DNA of 64,000 nt from Lachnospiraceae bacterium C1.1 (GTDB lineage Bacteria > Bacillota > Clostridia > Lachnospirales > Lachnospiraceae): positions 1,933,501 to 1,997,500 of the forward strand of contig JAUISW010000001.1 of NCBI GenBank assembly GCA_030434875.1. The letters are read 5' to 3'. The first letter of the stretch is position 1. Every line of letters starts with the position of its first letter. The translations under genes and the position numbers were made by a program. This document shows, piece by piece, positions 51,362 through 61,730 of this stretch. The notes beneath the pieces are model-generated. The model made no database searches, was not told the origin of the DNA, and was given only the letters and a program-made list of their open reading frames with translations.

Positions 51362-52528
51362 ATGAAATGTCTACTTGTAAGAACCAAGGATCTGGCCTTA
51401 AATGATCTCGCATGGGGCGCTTCTGACGCCGGTCATGAATGCAGATCATTAAGCATAGACTGCAAAACACTTGATTTTGATGATAATGTGATTAGATTCC
51501 TGACAGATTATCTTGACGGCTATCATGCTGACCTTGTTTTTACAATGAATTTTTCCCCATCTGTATCCAATGCCTGTCAGCAAAAAGGAATTCCCTATGC
51601 ATCATGGCTGTATGACGTCCCACTTCAATCACTCTACAGCAAAGAAGCTTTTAATGACGTCAATTATTTTTTTCATTTCGATAAAAAGGATATAGAAATT
51701 CAGAAAAACAGAGGACTGAAAAATATGTTTTACCTGCCCCTTGCTGCCAATGTTTCACGAATGGGGCAATTAAATATCACCTCTGATGATGAATCAAACT
51801 ATTCCTGTGATATTTCATTTGTAGGTGGACAATATGCAGATGGCAGGTTTGCCTATTACCGAGATCATCTCCCCTTAAAATTCCAGAATGAACTTAACCG
51901 TATTGCATATAATGCCATAGATATCTGGGATGGAAAAGACCGGATCAGAAATAGCATGTCTGAGGAACTCATCAATGAAATGGTCAAACTCTCTGATGAA
52001 ATTCCACAGGATGTCCTCGGAATGTCTAACAGACAATATTTTGAAGAAGTAATCCTGACCCATGCTATTGCCTACACAGAACGCAGACTCATGCTTGAGC
52101 GGATCCGTGACCTTAATCCCAGATGGTACGGTTCAGGTGCTGATGAAAAAGATTGGATTGCCGGTATACAGTATCTTCCATGGCTTTATTACGAAGACAC
52201 CTTACCAAAGGCATACAACCTTTCCAAAATAAACCTGTCGATATCCATTCACAGTATTTCATCCGGTGTTCCACTAAGAGTATTTGACATAATGGGTGCT
52301 GGTGGTTTTATTTTAACGAATTATCAACCTGAACTAGATGAATTATTTGAAAATGGTAAAGAAATTTTCTGTTACCACAATTTTGACGAAATGCGAGAAA
52401 TATGCAAATTTTTCCTGACCCACGAAGATGCTCGATTGAATGTATTATTGGCAGGCTACAAACGTATAAATAAAGAATACAACTATAAGGAAGCTGTAAT
52501 TAAAATAATTTGTAAAATTTTTCATTAA
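51362..52528 (+). CDS. CgeB-like glycosyltransferase
   Basis: A 388-residue copy of the group, most like the 41.8-kb gene. It carries YASWLYDVPLQSLY, YFFHFDKKDIEIQKNRGLKN, CDISFVGGQYADGRF, and SSGVPLRVFDIMGAGGFILTNYQPELDELFENG. It starts after AGGAAGG. It sits alone on the plus strand, divergent from fliW and convergent with a GT2 gene. Confidence 0.86.
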   Translation: MKCLLVRTKDLALNDLAWGASDAGHECRSLSIDCKTLDFDDNVIRFLTDYLDGYHADLVFTMNFSPSVSNACQQKGIPYASWLYDVPLQSLYSKEAFNDVNYFFHFDKKDIEIQKNRGLKNMFYLPLAANVSRMGQLNITSDDESNYSCDISFVGGQYADGRFAYYRDHLPLKFQNELNRIAYNAIDIWDGKDRIRNSMSEELINEMVKLSDEIPQDVLGMSNRQYFEEVILTHAIAYTERRLMLERIRDLNPRWYGSGADEKDWIAGIQYLPWLYYEDTLPKAYNLSKINLSISIHSISSGVPLRVFDIMGAGGFILTNYQPELDELFENGKEIFCYHNFDEMREICKFFLTHEDARLNVLLAGYKRINKEYNYKEAVIKIICKIFH

Positions 52529-52545
52529 TCAAAACATCTATATTT

Positions 52546-53574
52546 TTATATCATCCCCTTCATCCCTGCTATATACTTATCAAGCTCGTATTGTAAATCA
52601 AATTCAATGTCAAGACCATCCAACATCCTGATTCCACCATTTGGAATCAGGTTTATATACTGATTGCTCCGCCAATCAGGAAAAAAGGTTTTACAAATTT
52701 TCTGCATATATTTATAAAAATCAACAGGTAAAAAACTATCACTATATTCCGCGGAAAAAGCAATTGTTTCACAATAAAATGACCATAAAAAATAAATTTC
52801 TATTATCTCTTTATAGTCATTATAATTTTCCCTTTTCATGCAATCTTCTAACAACATGAGCTGAACCTGTGCATGGTCTAGAAGTTTTTTCCCCAATTGT
52901 GAAGTGACCATCGAACCATCCCTAAATTTATATATATACAAGGCTTCGTTCAATAAGGTAATCGATTTTACATATAAAAAAATTGGGTATACAAAAAGAG
53001 GTTCTTCATATCTCAATTTTTCTGGAAACTTTGAACCAACCCTATCAATCAATTCTTTTTTATAAAACTTATTTGTACATCCATAAGTAACTTTTGATGC
53101 AGTCAAAAAGGGGATTCTTTCCTCTCTGTTCTTTATGTGATATGTTTTACTTATTCTAGAATTGTTACTTGATCTTCTTTCTTTCCCCAATACATATAAA
53201 TGATTAAATTGGATAAGATCACTGCTATATCTTTCAGCTAAATTATATAATTTTTCACATGCATCTAATCTAAGTTCATCATCAGCATCTAAAAACTGAA
53301 TATACTTTCCCGATGCATATTCCAAACCGATATTTCGTGCCCCTCCCGGACCAACATTTTTATCTAAATTTACAGCGAGAACTGAGTCAGGATATTTTTT
53401 TTCTATATCCTTTAGTTTGTTTAGTGTTAACTCATTGTCATTAGAAGCATCATTTACAAATATGCACTCCATATTCTCTATACCTATGGTTTGATTATGT
53501 AGAGATTCCCAACAGTGATTCAAAAATCCATCAACATTATAACATGGTATAATTACTGAAACTTTCTTCTGCAA
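52546..53574 (-). CDS. GT2 glycosyltransferase
   Basis: A 342-residue inverting-type GT-A enzyme: VSVIIPCYNVDGFLNHCWESL, CIFVNDASNDNELTLNKL, VGPGGARNIGLEYASGKYIQFLDADDEL, with DADD as the metal-binding DxD. It resembles the EpsJ/CpsI group of polysaccharide transferases. The start is TTG, with AAGGGG upstream. The gene and the next 3.8 kb are notably AT-rich compared with the rest of the window, which hints at separate acquisition. Confidence 0.9.
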   Translation of the reverse strand: MQKKVSVIIPCYNVDGFLNHCWESLHNQTIGIENMECIFVNDASNDNELTLNKLKDIEKKYPDSVLAVNLDKNVGPGGARNIGLEYASGKYIQFLDADDELRLDACEKLYNLAERYSSDLIQFNHLYVLGKERRSSNNSRISKTYHIKNREERIPFLTASKVTYGCTNKFYKKELIDRVGSKFPEKLRYEEPLFVYPIFLYVKSITLLNEALYIYKFRDGSMVTSQLGKKLLDHAQVQLMLLEDCMKRENYNDYKEIIEIYFLWSFYCETIAFSAEYSDSFLPVDFYKYMQKICKTFFPDWRSNQYINLIPNGGIRMLDGLDIEFDLQYELDKYIAGMKGMI

Positions 53575-53810
53575 TATTATTATCCCCTTTGTCTTAATTC
53601 TATAAACATTACCCCAATTAATTTCCTACAGCGCACATCATTTCATTCTACTCAAATTTTTCCAGATTGTTAGACATTTTAATCGTCTCTGTTCTTGTTC
53701 CCATTACGATTAATATTTTTTCAAATCTGTTGTCCACCATAAAATTCAAATATCCTAAAATCTGCATTCCTCATTATACCTATGCAGAGCAATTACCATC
53801 AAAAAGAAAT

Positions 53811-54761
53811 TCATTGCCTCTCTAAAAGATGATTAGCAAATATCTTAACATCCTTTTCAAATTTTCGTTTTTCACCCAAGATCAAATTCCTATAATCAGA
53901 AAAATCTTCCTGATATTTTGAGAAATTACTGCATATTTCATGCATTAAATCATTTATACTTTCCAGGTTATCACGCGGATTCTCAAATTTATACTTTTGA
54001 GGGATAGGCAAATCTTCATAAAATGCTGCTGAACCTTTTTGATTAGTGATCACACAGCAGCCATTCGCCGCAGCTTCTCTTGGAATTCTATCCTTTCCGG
54101 GATGACTTCCAAAATCTACATATATTTTTCCTGACTGTAACAATAAAACCATATGATAAAGATCAAGATTTACAAGTGGTATCCATCTTATCCAATCTGC
54201 TCTATCAATAAGAGGCCTGATTTCCTCATATCCTTTTGCAGGATTATAAAATGCAATATTCTGCCTGAACTCAGCCGGATATAAAAATTTTCCATGCTCT
54301 TCATTAATATAATCGGAAAGATACATTCCATCAGCTTTTGGTAAAACCTTTTTTACATAATCCATTGAATAATATGACTGAAATAAATGCATAAATACAT
54401 TTTGTTCAATATCATCAAGATTTGACTCATGTGTGGATTCAATATAATTATCTACACTCATCCACCATAAAATTTTTTTTGCTTTCTTAAAATATTGCAT
54501 ACTATGTGTAAGACCTTCCGGAAAAACAACCACATTCTCATCCCTGTCTATTTCTTCCAGATTCTGACAAAATTCCACATTATAAGTCTTATATGCTTCA
54601 GGTACTGATGCTTTAGTGGATATCCCATAAGGATAACTAAGACACACATAGCATATATAACCTTTATTATCTGTTAATCTGTTAATTGCCTCGCAAAACT
54701 GATGGGAAAGCTCCGGTCCACCACTTATAGTATTTTCAGGTGACAAAATATAAATATTCAT
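53811..54761 (-). CDS. GT-B glycosyltransferase-like protein
   Basis: A 316-residue protein that looks like a short GT-B glycosyltransferase: MNIYILSPENTISGGPELSHQ at the N-terminus, VVVFPEGLTHSMQYFKKAKKILWWMSVDNY, and a C-terminal IYVDFGSHPGKDRIPREAAANGCCVITN where a conserved Arg and Glu sit in the donor-site position. I do not recognise a named family. The start is the ATG at 54761; an in-frame start three codons earlier is possible. It follows the GT8 remnant on the same strand. Confidence 0.72.
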   Translation of the reverse strand: MNIYILSPENTISGGPELSHQFCEAINRLTDNKGYICYVCLSYPYGISTKASVPEAYKTYNVEFCQNLEEIDRDENVVVFPEGLTHSMQYFKKAKKILWWMSVDNYIESTHESNLDDIEQNVFMHLFQSYYSMDYVKKVLPKADGMYLSDYINEEHGKFLYPAEFRQNIAFYNPAKGYEEIRPLIDRADWIRWIPLVNLDLYHMVLLLQSGKIYVDFGSHPGKDRIPREAAANGCCVITNQKGSAAFYEDLPIPQKYKFENPRDNLESINDLMHEICSNFSKYQEDFSDYRNLILGEKRKFEKDVKIFANHLLERQ

Positions 54762-54805
54762 AAAGATCAAATTCCCCTAGGAATATAATTGGTATTTTTA
54801 TAATG

Positions 54806-55252
54806 TTATTTTACTCCAACTGAATTTATAGTATTTTCTATCATGTCCAGAAGTTCAGCATTACAATCCTTAAGCTCTTTAACATACGTTTCCATATCAT
54901 TATTTGTCATGGAATCTGTAATAAAATCAAAAGATAATTGATTATAAAAAGTGCTTTTTTTCGCATATTCCCACCATAATTTTTCTATATCATAATGAAA
55001 GTCTCCATTTGTCCATGGCTTGTCTTCCGTAAAATGAACAATTGCTACTTTCTCTTTAACATCCTCATATACCCATCCCTTTTTATGTCCGCTTCTAGCT
55101 CCAAAATTATATTTATTTTTTTCAGCATATCCAACTTTTTTCCAATGAACATAGTTTAATATATCCTGATCGGGAAAATCCATTTCATAACTATAACTCT
55201 CAAAAAACTTTACATATACTACATTGAATTTTTTCCTTCTTATAAGCAACAT
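54806..55252 (-). pseudogene. C-terminal fragment of a GT8 glycosyltransferase
   Basis: A 148-residue frame equal to the last part of a GT8 (galactosyltransferase-type) enzyme: FPDQDILNYVHWKKVGY, YNFGARSGHKKGW, and IVHFTEDKPW with LWWEYAKKSTFYNQL, all typical of GT8 ends. The N-terminal half with the DxD site is absent, so it cannot be a working enzyme alone. It begins 2 bp after the stop of a DUF4422 gene, so a recombination joint probably lies there. It could alternatively be a retained small accessory protein. Confidence 0.7.
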
Positions 55253-55253
55253 C

Positions 55254-56390
55254 CTAAATAGTAAACTCTATCCTGTCATCCGGATTTAATACAGCTTTAA
55301 TCGCTACATCTACTGCTATTTCACTAAAATTTGTAGATAAGATATATCTCTTGAACTTTTCTGTTGATTCCTCGTTTTCAGCTTCTAAAAGCTTCTTAAC
55401 AATTTCCTTAAACTCGGACCAGGTCTGAATAAGAGAAAATAAATCGCTTCGCAGGTTTTCAGGAAGATATTCGTGTAATGTTTCAGGCAGCTTTGTTTTT
55501 TCAATAAGTGCAGCTGCAATAACCTCAGATACATTTTTCATTCTCTGATCCGTTACACAACCTTTTTTCATGCTCAGCGCAACAACATGTGAACATTCCT
55601 TTATCTTTTTCATTCTATAAAGCCTGTTACAGTTGGATAAAATATCTTCTACATTTCCATAATCACAGGCATTTGCCGGATTCCAGACATCAGATTTATA
55701 TTCAACCAATGGAAATTCTAAAATTTTCTTTCCTTGCCTTTCCATCTTCTTTATAAATAAATGTGCCATTCTTTCTGAAATGAATCCTACATCCCTCTTC
55801 TGATATATATCAGTTTTTTCATAACTGCTTCTATAAAATTCCTCTAATATAGGAAAAGCCCATTCACAAAATTCTGTATATAATTCCCTGTGGTAAATAT
55901 TTACATTACCTGCATGAATATAACATGAATTTAATTCCTCTTCGTAAAAAGTAAAATACTCCGGATCTGACTTTTGCAGGATGTCCATAAAAAGTTTCCA
56001 ATCCCAGCCATAATGAAGTTCACAATAATGATCCCGTATCGATTTATTTAACTTCATGCTTTTAGATGTTATCAGATCTGCATGTTCATCCATACATCTT
56101 TCTAATTCAGCATCATCCAGCTTCAATCTCCTACGGTAATGTGAAATCCCGATATATTCTGTTTCATCCAGATGTTTATATATCCAATACATAGCTGTTG
56201 CTTCACAATACCTCATATTTCTGTCAGAGATAGATTCAGCAAAATCATCATGGTCATTTACTGGTGCAATTCTTTTATCAGTAAGTGCTGCTCCTGCCTG
56301 AATAGTGATCTCATATTTTGACCCTGGTATGTCTTCCTTTAGTGCTTTATCAACATGACTGGATATTACATATAATTTCATTTTTTCCAT
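55254..56390 (-). CDS. DUF4422 (glycosyltransferase-like) protein
   Basis: A 378-residue protein whose first 250 residues match the DUF4422 type: LYVISSHVDKALKED, YCEATAMYWIYKHLDETEYIGISHYRRRL, IRDHYCELHYGWDWKLFMDIL, and YIHAGNVNIYHRELYTEFCEWAFPIL. This family occurs in capsule and LPS clusters as a glycosyltransferase-like domain. The last 120 residues are helical and not recognised. It lies just before the GT8 remnant (2-bp gap). Confidence 0.85.
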   Translation of the reverse strand: MEKMKLYVISSHVDKALKEDIPGSKYEITIQAGAALTDKRIAPVNDHDDFAESISDRNMRYCEATAMYWIYKHLDETEYIGISHYRRRLKLDDAELERCMDEHADLITSKSMKLNKSIRDHYCELHYGWDWKLFMDILQKSDPEYFTFYEEELNSCYIHAGNVNIYHRELYTEFCEWAFPILEEFYRSSYEKTDIYQKRDVGFISERMAHLFIKKMERQGKKILEFPLVEYKSDVWNPANACDYGNVEDILSNCNRLYRMKKIKECSHVVALSMKKGCVTDQRMKNVSEVIAAALIEKTKLPETLHEYLPENLRSDLFSLIQTWSEFKEIVKKLLEAENEESTEKFKRYILSTNFSEIAVDVAIKAVLNPDDRIEFTI

Positions 56391-56425
56391 TATATGATGC
56401 TGTTCCTTTCAGCTTTTTGTTGAAT

Positions 56426-57484
56426 TCAGTTTTTAATAATTTCCCTGATCATACTGTCTGTAAAAATCGGAATATTAACCCCGGATATCATTCTAACCCC
56501 ATATCTCATGGCATGGGATATCCTCTCAATATTATCAACATCTCTGCCTAGTACAAAATAGTCCGACTGACGGATTATCTCCCTGTCTGCATCAGCCCCG
56601 ATTCCCACAAGAGAAATAGAATTACACTTCAATTCGTCAATCAGCGAGATCAAATATGGCAGAAGCCTCTTATCCGTTTCCAAATTCTCATTATATACAA
56701 GATTAAGCACTGTATTTTTATCAGCAAGCTTAAAAGCATACTCTTCTATTACATTTCCAAAAGTAGAATAATCTGTGGATGCATCTATAAAAACAGTTAT
56801 AATAATTTTGTCATTTCTATTTTTAGTCTTTTCATCTTTATCTGAATCGGCGGCATATTTCTTCACAAATTCCTCTACATTCCCCTGCATGTCCTCCCTT
56901 ATTTCAGCCAGTCTGTTTCCAGGGAAATTCCACCACTGGATATCCTGAAGCCTTGCAGAAATTTCTTTAGGGAACCTTTCTCTGATCTGTCTTGCCGGGT
57001 TGCCTGCCCATATAGTATATGCAGGTATGTCCGATGTTACCACACTTCCGGCTCCTATTACTGCACCATTGCCAATGATCACATCTGAAATTATAGTTAC
57101 ATCATTTCCAATCCAGACATCATTACCTATGACTGTCATTCCCTTCCTGCTGCTAAACCTATAGTTCTGTCCGTTTCTCTCTCTCACGGAAGCCCCTTCT
57201 GCATTATTTCTGTATTCAGGGATCAGTCCCTGATAAACACTTTTATAATCATGATTGAAATCACAATATATCTGAACATTATTGGCAATGGAACAATATC
57301 TTCCTATGTAGATCAGCATTGTTTCATTCGTCTCATCTTCAGATGACATTGTCCAGACCTTAAGCTCATCTATATAAGAACCCCTTCCACAATATGCTAT
57401 CGGAAGACCAGACGGAAAGCTTACTGTAAGGTCACCATTTTCTGTCTGCTCCGGACGTACATTGATAATCTGCATCCCTGCCAC
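56426..57484 (-). CDS. CatB-type O-acetyltransferase with an extra C-terminal domain
   Basis: A 352-residue protein. Residues 1 to about 205 form a left-handed beta-helix acetyltransferase of the xenobiotic/CatB type: [67 protein letters not shown]. This is followed by a unit of about 125 residues ([61 protein letters not shown]) that is not acetyltransferase. It has a Rossmann-like pattern, possibly half of a GT-B fold. It is probably sugar O-acetylation in the same pathway. It lies 10 bp after a licD gene. Confidence 0.82.
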   Translation of the reverse strand: MAGMQIINVRPEQTENGDLTVSFPSGLPIAYCGRGSYIDELKVWTMSSEDETNETMLIYIGRYCSIANNVQIYCDFNHDYKSVYQGLIPEYRNNAEGASVRERNGQNYRFSSRKGMTVIGNDVWIGNDVTIISDVIIGNGAVIGAGSVVTSDIPAYTIWAGNPARQIRERFPKEISARLQDIQWWNFPGNRLAEIREDMQGNVEEFVKKYAADSDKDEKTKNRNDKIIITVFIDASTDYSTFGNVIEEYAFKLADKNTVLNLVYNENLETDKRLLPYLISLIDELKCNSISLVGIGADADREIIRQSDYFVLGRDVDNIERISHAMRYGVRMISGVNIPIFTDSMIREIIKN

Positions 57485-57494
57485 CTCCCAATAA

Positions 57495-58418
57495 TCAGAT
57501 CAAATAGCCAAAAGTCTCATACAGTCTTTCCTCCTGATCCTCAAATCCATATGCGTGACCGGATACTCCTGACTTCACAAGGCTTAGATAATTGCCATAC
57601 ATTTTTTTTAAAGCATCATCAAACCCGGCCGGAGCATCAATTATAGAATTTTCAAAAGGAAGTCTGACTGTCTTTTCAAAGATTTTTTTTGAATATACTG
57701 CATCTGCCGAAAATCTGTGATTTCTGTATATCGTGCACTCTTCTGTATCCTGACCATTGGCAAACTGGCTGATTTCATCATAATATTGCATAAGTTCCAT
57801 ATGGAGAGCATCTCTATCAGAAGAAAAGGCTTTTCCGGATACATTTGCCAAAAGCTCGATTATCTCATATCTTTCAGCTATATCATCCTCTACGGGATTC
57901 TCAATTTCTTCATCTATCGTTATCACTCTTGCAATGAGGTTCAGGATATCACATATACTCTGATCAAGTTCTTTATTTTCCGGACAGTTATCTATCGGAT
58001 ATATGTCTATCCCGATCAGATAAGGACATCCATGATATTTCTGTAAAAATGAATGTTCCACACACACATCATCTGTATTGCATATCCTCAGAATATCCAG
58101 TCCTTTTACATATTTTTTTGATGAGTCCAGAACCTCATAGTTTGAAGGAAGAAGCCTTTTTGCATTATTTCTCAGATACTCATAATCTTTCCTGAAAAGG
58201 GCGATATCGATATCATCATCCCACGGGATAAATCCATGATGTCTGACCGCCCCGAGCAGTGTGCCAAACATTGCAAACCACCTTAAATTTTCATTCCTGC
58301 ATACTTCCGCTATATCCATAAGACATTCTATTGAGGATGCCCAAACCTTTTTCATCGATTCCGAAACTAAAAAACCCGTCTTAATCTCAGCCTTAAAGAA
58401 ATCCCTCTCAAATTGCAT
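57495..58418 (-). CDS. LicD family phosphotransferase-like protein
   Basis: A 307-residue stand-alone LicD protein beginning [20 protein letters not shown] and carrying [32 protein letters not shown] with the acidic DDDxD cluster, then the [15 protein letters not shown] block. It is downstream of the DUF6492-like gene (55 bp) and upstream of the acetyltransferase gene, all on the minus strand. The short form lacks the GT-B-like tail seen in the 43-, 59- and 62-kb copies. Confidence 0.9.
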   Translation of the reverse strand: MQFERDFFKAEIKTGFLVSESMKKVWASSIECLMDIAEVCRNENLRWFAMFGTLLGAVRHHGFIPWDDDIDIALFRKDYEYLRNNAKRLLPSNYEVLDSSKKYVKGLDILRICNTDDVCVEHSFLQKYHGCPYLIGIDIYPIDNCPENKELDQSICDILNLIARVITIDEEIENPVEDDIAERYEIIELLANVSGKAFSSDRDALHMELMQYYDEISQFANGQDTEECTIYRNHRFSADAVYSKKIFEKTVRLPFENSIIDAPAGFDDALKKMYGNYLSLVKSGVSGHAYGFEDQEERLYETFGYLI

Positions 58419-58472
58419 TTTTCCCCCAATGCGCTTTCTGTCGTATATTTTGCCCTGCTTCTGATTTATAGA

Positions 58473-59444
58473 CTATACAGGAGCTTCCATCCCATCATGC
58501 TTTATGACCCCATCTGAATATTCTCCCATAACACCTGTTTCCAGAATAGCTGTATAAAACTGCTTTGGAGATAATTTTTCCCTATAGCGTTTATTCCTGA
58601 AAAGCTCTGTAAAATACGGCTCTGTTTTCTGATATTTTTCAAAAGTCACTGCATGATAATCCGCTGCCAGATAATCAATATCTTCCCTGGTAAGATCTTT
58701 TATATCTATGAAAAAACTTAAATTTCTGAAACTGTTCCAGCTTCTGAGCTTATACTCTGATGTATGATTCATCGCCACCCAGCTTCCATAGGTTTCAAAT
58801 TCTGAAAAACCACATACAAGGTTATCAGCGCCCATGGAATACATTATTTTTTCCCAGCAGTTCTTCCCACTAATGTTGCTTTTTTCTATATCTCCGATCA
58901 TTTCGCGCATAAGGATTTTATTGAAAAGCATATGCTCGGATATGAAGCTTTTTTCGATCACCTTACCAAAACCGAAAAGTCTCTCTATTGTCTTAAAATA
59001 ACTGTTTTGAAATTCTGTCTTATAATCCAGATATGGAGTCCCGTCCTGACTGAACATTTCTATCTTTCTTACCGGAATCGTATCCGAATCCCAGCACAGA
59101 TAATAGTCATCGCTGCATCTTCCACTATATGCCATTTTTAAGAACTGCTGATAATACCAGTTCACAGACGAAGGATTCTTCTGATTAGTTTCAGCCCTCA
59201 GCTCCTCATAAATCTTTTTTATCTGTGAAAACTCTACAAGATCATTTTCCTCAATATGATCAATCTTATTATCTTTGTAAAATCCATTTTCAATATCTTT
59301 CTTTATTTCCACTTTCAATTCTGCAGGACCTATAAAAATAAGCCTGTTAACTGGCAGCAGCCTGAAAAAACTCAAGTAATGGATTTTCGTCCTTCCATAG
59401 TCATCAGCGACTGTAGGAATGACACAAGCAAATTTTTTCTCCAT
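58473..59444 (-). CDS. DUF6492-like (glycosyltransferase-like) protein
   Basis: A 323-residue paralogue of the 48.4-kb gene, sharing NWYYQQFLKMAYSG, YYLCWDSDTIPVRKIEMFSQDGTPYLD and KSFISEHMLFNKILM. The DSDT motif is a likely metal site of GT-A character. I placed the start at the ATG at 59444 with AAGGTGGG upstream; an in-frame GTG lies inside that site. In both positions this family is neighbour to licD, which suggests that the two act on the same acceptor. Confidence 0.74.
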   Translation of the reverse strand: MEKKFACVIPTVADDYGRTKIHYLSFFRLLPVNRLIFIGPAELKVEIKKDIENGFYKDNKIDHIEENDLVEFSQIKKIYEELRAETNQKNPSSVNWYYQQFLKMAYSGRCSDDYYLCWDSDTIPVRKIEMFSQDGTPYLDYKTEFQNSYFKTIERLFGFGKVIEKSFISEHMLFNKILMREMIGDIEKSNISGKNCWEKIMYSMGADNLVCGFSEFETYGSWVAMNHTSEYKLRSWNSFRNLSFFIDIKDLTREDIDYLAADYHAVTFEKYQKTEPYFTELFRNKRYREKLSPKQFYTAILETGVMGEYSDGVIKHDGMEAPV

Positions 59445-59479
59445 TAGCCCCACCTTCGTGACCGTTTATTGCGTTTACT

Positions 59480-61723
59480 TTAAATATTTACATCCCAAAG
59501 CATTATCGGTATCCCTTTTCCCGCAAAAATATTCATGAAATATCCGCCTGACCCGTAATACGCATCAGCTTTTTCCGGAAGATTTCCTTCTTCTGCAATA
59601 AAAAAGTTTCCGATATCACTGTCAATAAATTTACTTTTTATTTTTTTATAATCCTCATATACATTCCCACAGATTCTTTTCAAATTATCCTCAAATGTCC
59701 TGTCTGTAATCCAGTATATTCTTAACTGTTCCCTGTTTTCGTTAAATGTATCAATAACTTTTTCAAGTTTTCTGACTGCCTTCTCACCATATACATAAAA
59801 TACGGAAGCTGATGTATAAAATATCAGATTTTTTTCTTTTGCCTTCAGGGAAGTCTCATTTCTTTGTAATTCTGAATCATCCCTCAGACCTTTATAAATC
59901 CTTATTTTTTCTTCCCAATATTCCCTGTCGATCGTCTTATCTGTTTCTGACAGCAATTCCAGATACAGCTTTTTCCAGTTCTCATCTTTCAGATAGATAA
60001 AATCCGACATTATAACACCGGGGCTTATAATAAATCTCCCGACGTTTTTGCTTCCTCTCTCATCTCCGCTGACCGGCAGGTCTGCCTTGTTTATATCTAT
60101 ATATGATAAATTATCTGTATACTTTCTTAAATTCGAAGCATAGAAAAAAGGATTTATACTTATAGCAGAGTGAAATCCATCCAGCGGATCCGTAATGAAG
60201 ATTTTAGGATTCTTTTTCTTAAAATCATAGCTTTTATAATTCAGGACTCGAATCCCTGATTTCTCCGCATCCGGTTCTATTTCATAATATTCACTTTTCT
60301 CATCATAGTAACTTCCATACCAGTCCTTTTTATAATATGGAACGGGCATCAGATACGTATTTGGGTTCTCTCTGATATATTTTTTACAGAATTTTTCTAT
60401 TTCCTTCCATTCAGAAAATCTTGAAATAATAAAAATACTTTCCCGTCCCTTTATACGGTCATAAATATTTCTTATAACATCAAGCCTGTATCTCAGTCCT
60501 GCAAGTTTTTCTCCTATATCATCCCGGTTTCCATCAATGATTTTTTCATTCAGTTCAAATATTTCTTCACAAAGCTGTTCAAGCTGTTCAACCAGCTCAG
60601 CACCTGCTTCACCATATTCTTTTTCGATTCTTTCCCCCATACGGATCGCAAGCATCTGAAATTTCTCTAATAATTCCGTACAGCCATTATCAGACCATAC
60701 TTTTTTTACCAGGTTGCGAACACTCTCCATCCCTGATAATATTTCCAGATTTTCATCCTCTATAAAAGACTCGTCCCTGTCAATGTCTTTTGGACTAAAC
60801 CGGTAGAGATATGGTACTGACCCGCCTTCATGTTTTTCCAATCGCTTTTCCTGATCTATGTAATAAGGATAATTATGAAGTCCCCCACGTCTTTCTGCTT
60901 TTTCCCAGTTTCCATATTCCAGCCTCAAAAGCTCCTCATATCCGGCGGGTACAGGTATCGAACCATTTTCAAAGGGCATGTATATAGAATAGTCAAACAG
61001 AAATTTAGGAAATTTATGATTTTTTTCCCTGATCCAAAAAGGTATCAGTGCAACATTCTCCGTTTCCTCATCATCGGTCTTTGAATATAATGAATCCATT
61101 ATTTTATAGAGAGCATTGTCAAAAGGAACATTTCTGTCTGCGCTGATCCCGCTTATAATTTCTGCCTGATCCAAAAGATCACTTATCTCCCCCAGAGATG
61201 CGCCTGCCCTTTTTCCAAATTCCTCAAAAAGAGTCCACACCCTGTTCGCCTTATTCTGCCTGGTATTTTCCCTTTCTTCATCATTATAAAGATTATGCAG
61301 CGGAAATATATCTATTCCTGACGTATACGGAAAACCATGATTTTTTTCGAGAAAATTTCCACTCATATCAATCACGTCATGGTTCACTATACGGGTAAGA
61401 AAATTTCTATACTCCTTTTCCCTGTAGATATTTAATATTTTATAATCCTCTGGAAGCTCCATATCTACAACAGCAAGAAATTTATCATAATCCTCCTTCA
61501 ACATGCATATGTCCAGATCATCATCCCATGGTATAAACCCGTGATGCCGCACTGCGCCTATCAGGGTTCCGCAGTCGGCAAACCACCTTATACCGTATTT
61601 TTCGCAAACCTCTCCGACTTTTTCAAGGATTTCCAATTGCGAAGCCCATGACCTTTTAATCATCCCCGGTATGTAGAAGCCTTCCCTGACCTCATCTTCA
61701 TAATAAGAATTATCAAACCTCAT
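59480..61723 (-). CDS. LicD family protein with a C-terminal GT-B-like region
   Basis: A 747-residue protein. The LicD part (about 1-320) has [33 protein letters not shown] and GFPYTSGIDIFPLHN. A helical linker follows, then FIISRFSEWKEIEKFCKKY, YLMPVPYYKKDWYGSYYD and KIFITDPLDGFHSAISINPFFYAS, which align with the 43-kb protein. The last 117 residues (about 59483-59833) are the recurring module with ADAYYGSGGYFMNIFAGKGIPIML, though its GD is replaced by GS and the H/P of the WxP segment is lost, so this copy may be altered in activity. Confidence 0.86.
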   Translation of the reverse strand: MRFDNSYYEDEVREGFYIPGMIKRSWASQLEILEKVGEVCEKYGIRWFADCGTLIGAVRHHGFIPWDDDLDICMLKEDYDKFLAVVDMELPEDYKILNIYREKEYRNFLTRIVNHDVIDMSGNFLEKNHGFPYTSGIDIFPLHNLYNDEERENTRQNKANRVWTLFEEFGKRAGASLGEISDLLDQAEIISGISADRNVPFDNALYKIMDSLYSKTDDEETENVALIPFWIREKNHKFPKFLFDYSIYMPFENGSIPVPAGYEELLRLEYGNWEKAERRGGLHNYPYYIDQEKRLEKHEGGSVPYLYRFSPKDIDRDESFIEDENLEILSGMESVRNLVKKVWSDNGCTELLEKFQMLAIRMGERIEKEYGEAGAELVEQLEQLCEEIFELNEKIIDGNRDDIGEKLAGLRYRLDVIRNIYDRIKGRESIFIISRFSEWKEIEKFCKKYIRENPNTYLMPVPYYKKDWYGSYYDEKSEYYEIEPDAEKSGIRVLNYKSYDFKKKNPKIFITDPLDGFHSAISINPFFYASNLRKYTDNLSYIDINKADLPVSGDERGSKNVGRFIISPGVIMSDFIYLKDENWKKLYLELLSETDKTIDREYWEEKIRIYKGLRDDSELQRNETSLKAKEKNLIFYTSASVFYVYGEKAVRKLEKVIDTFNENREQLRIYWITDRTFEDNLKRICGNVYEDYKKIKSKFIDSDIGNFFIAEEGNLPEKADAYYGSGGYFMNIFAGKGIPIMLWDVNI

Positions 61724-61730
61724 ACTCCAC

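Noticed and set aside
53575..53810. A small gene in the gap before the GT-B-like gene
   Set aside because: AT-rich, frequent stops in all frames and no ribosome binding site; nothing supportable.
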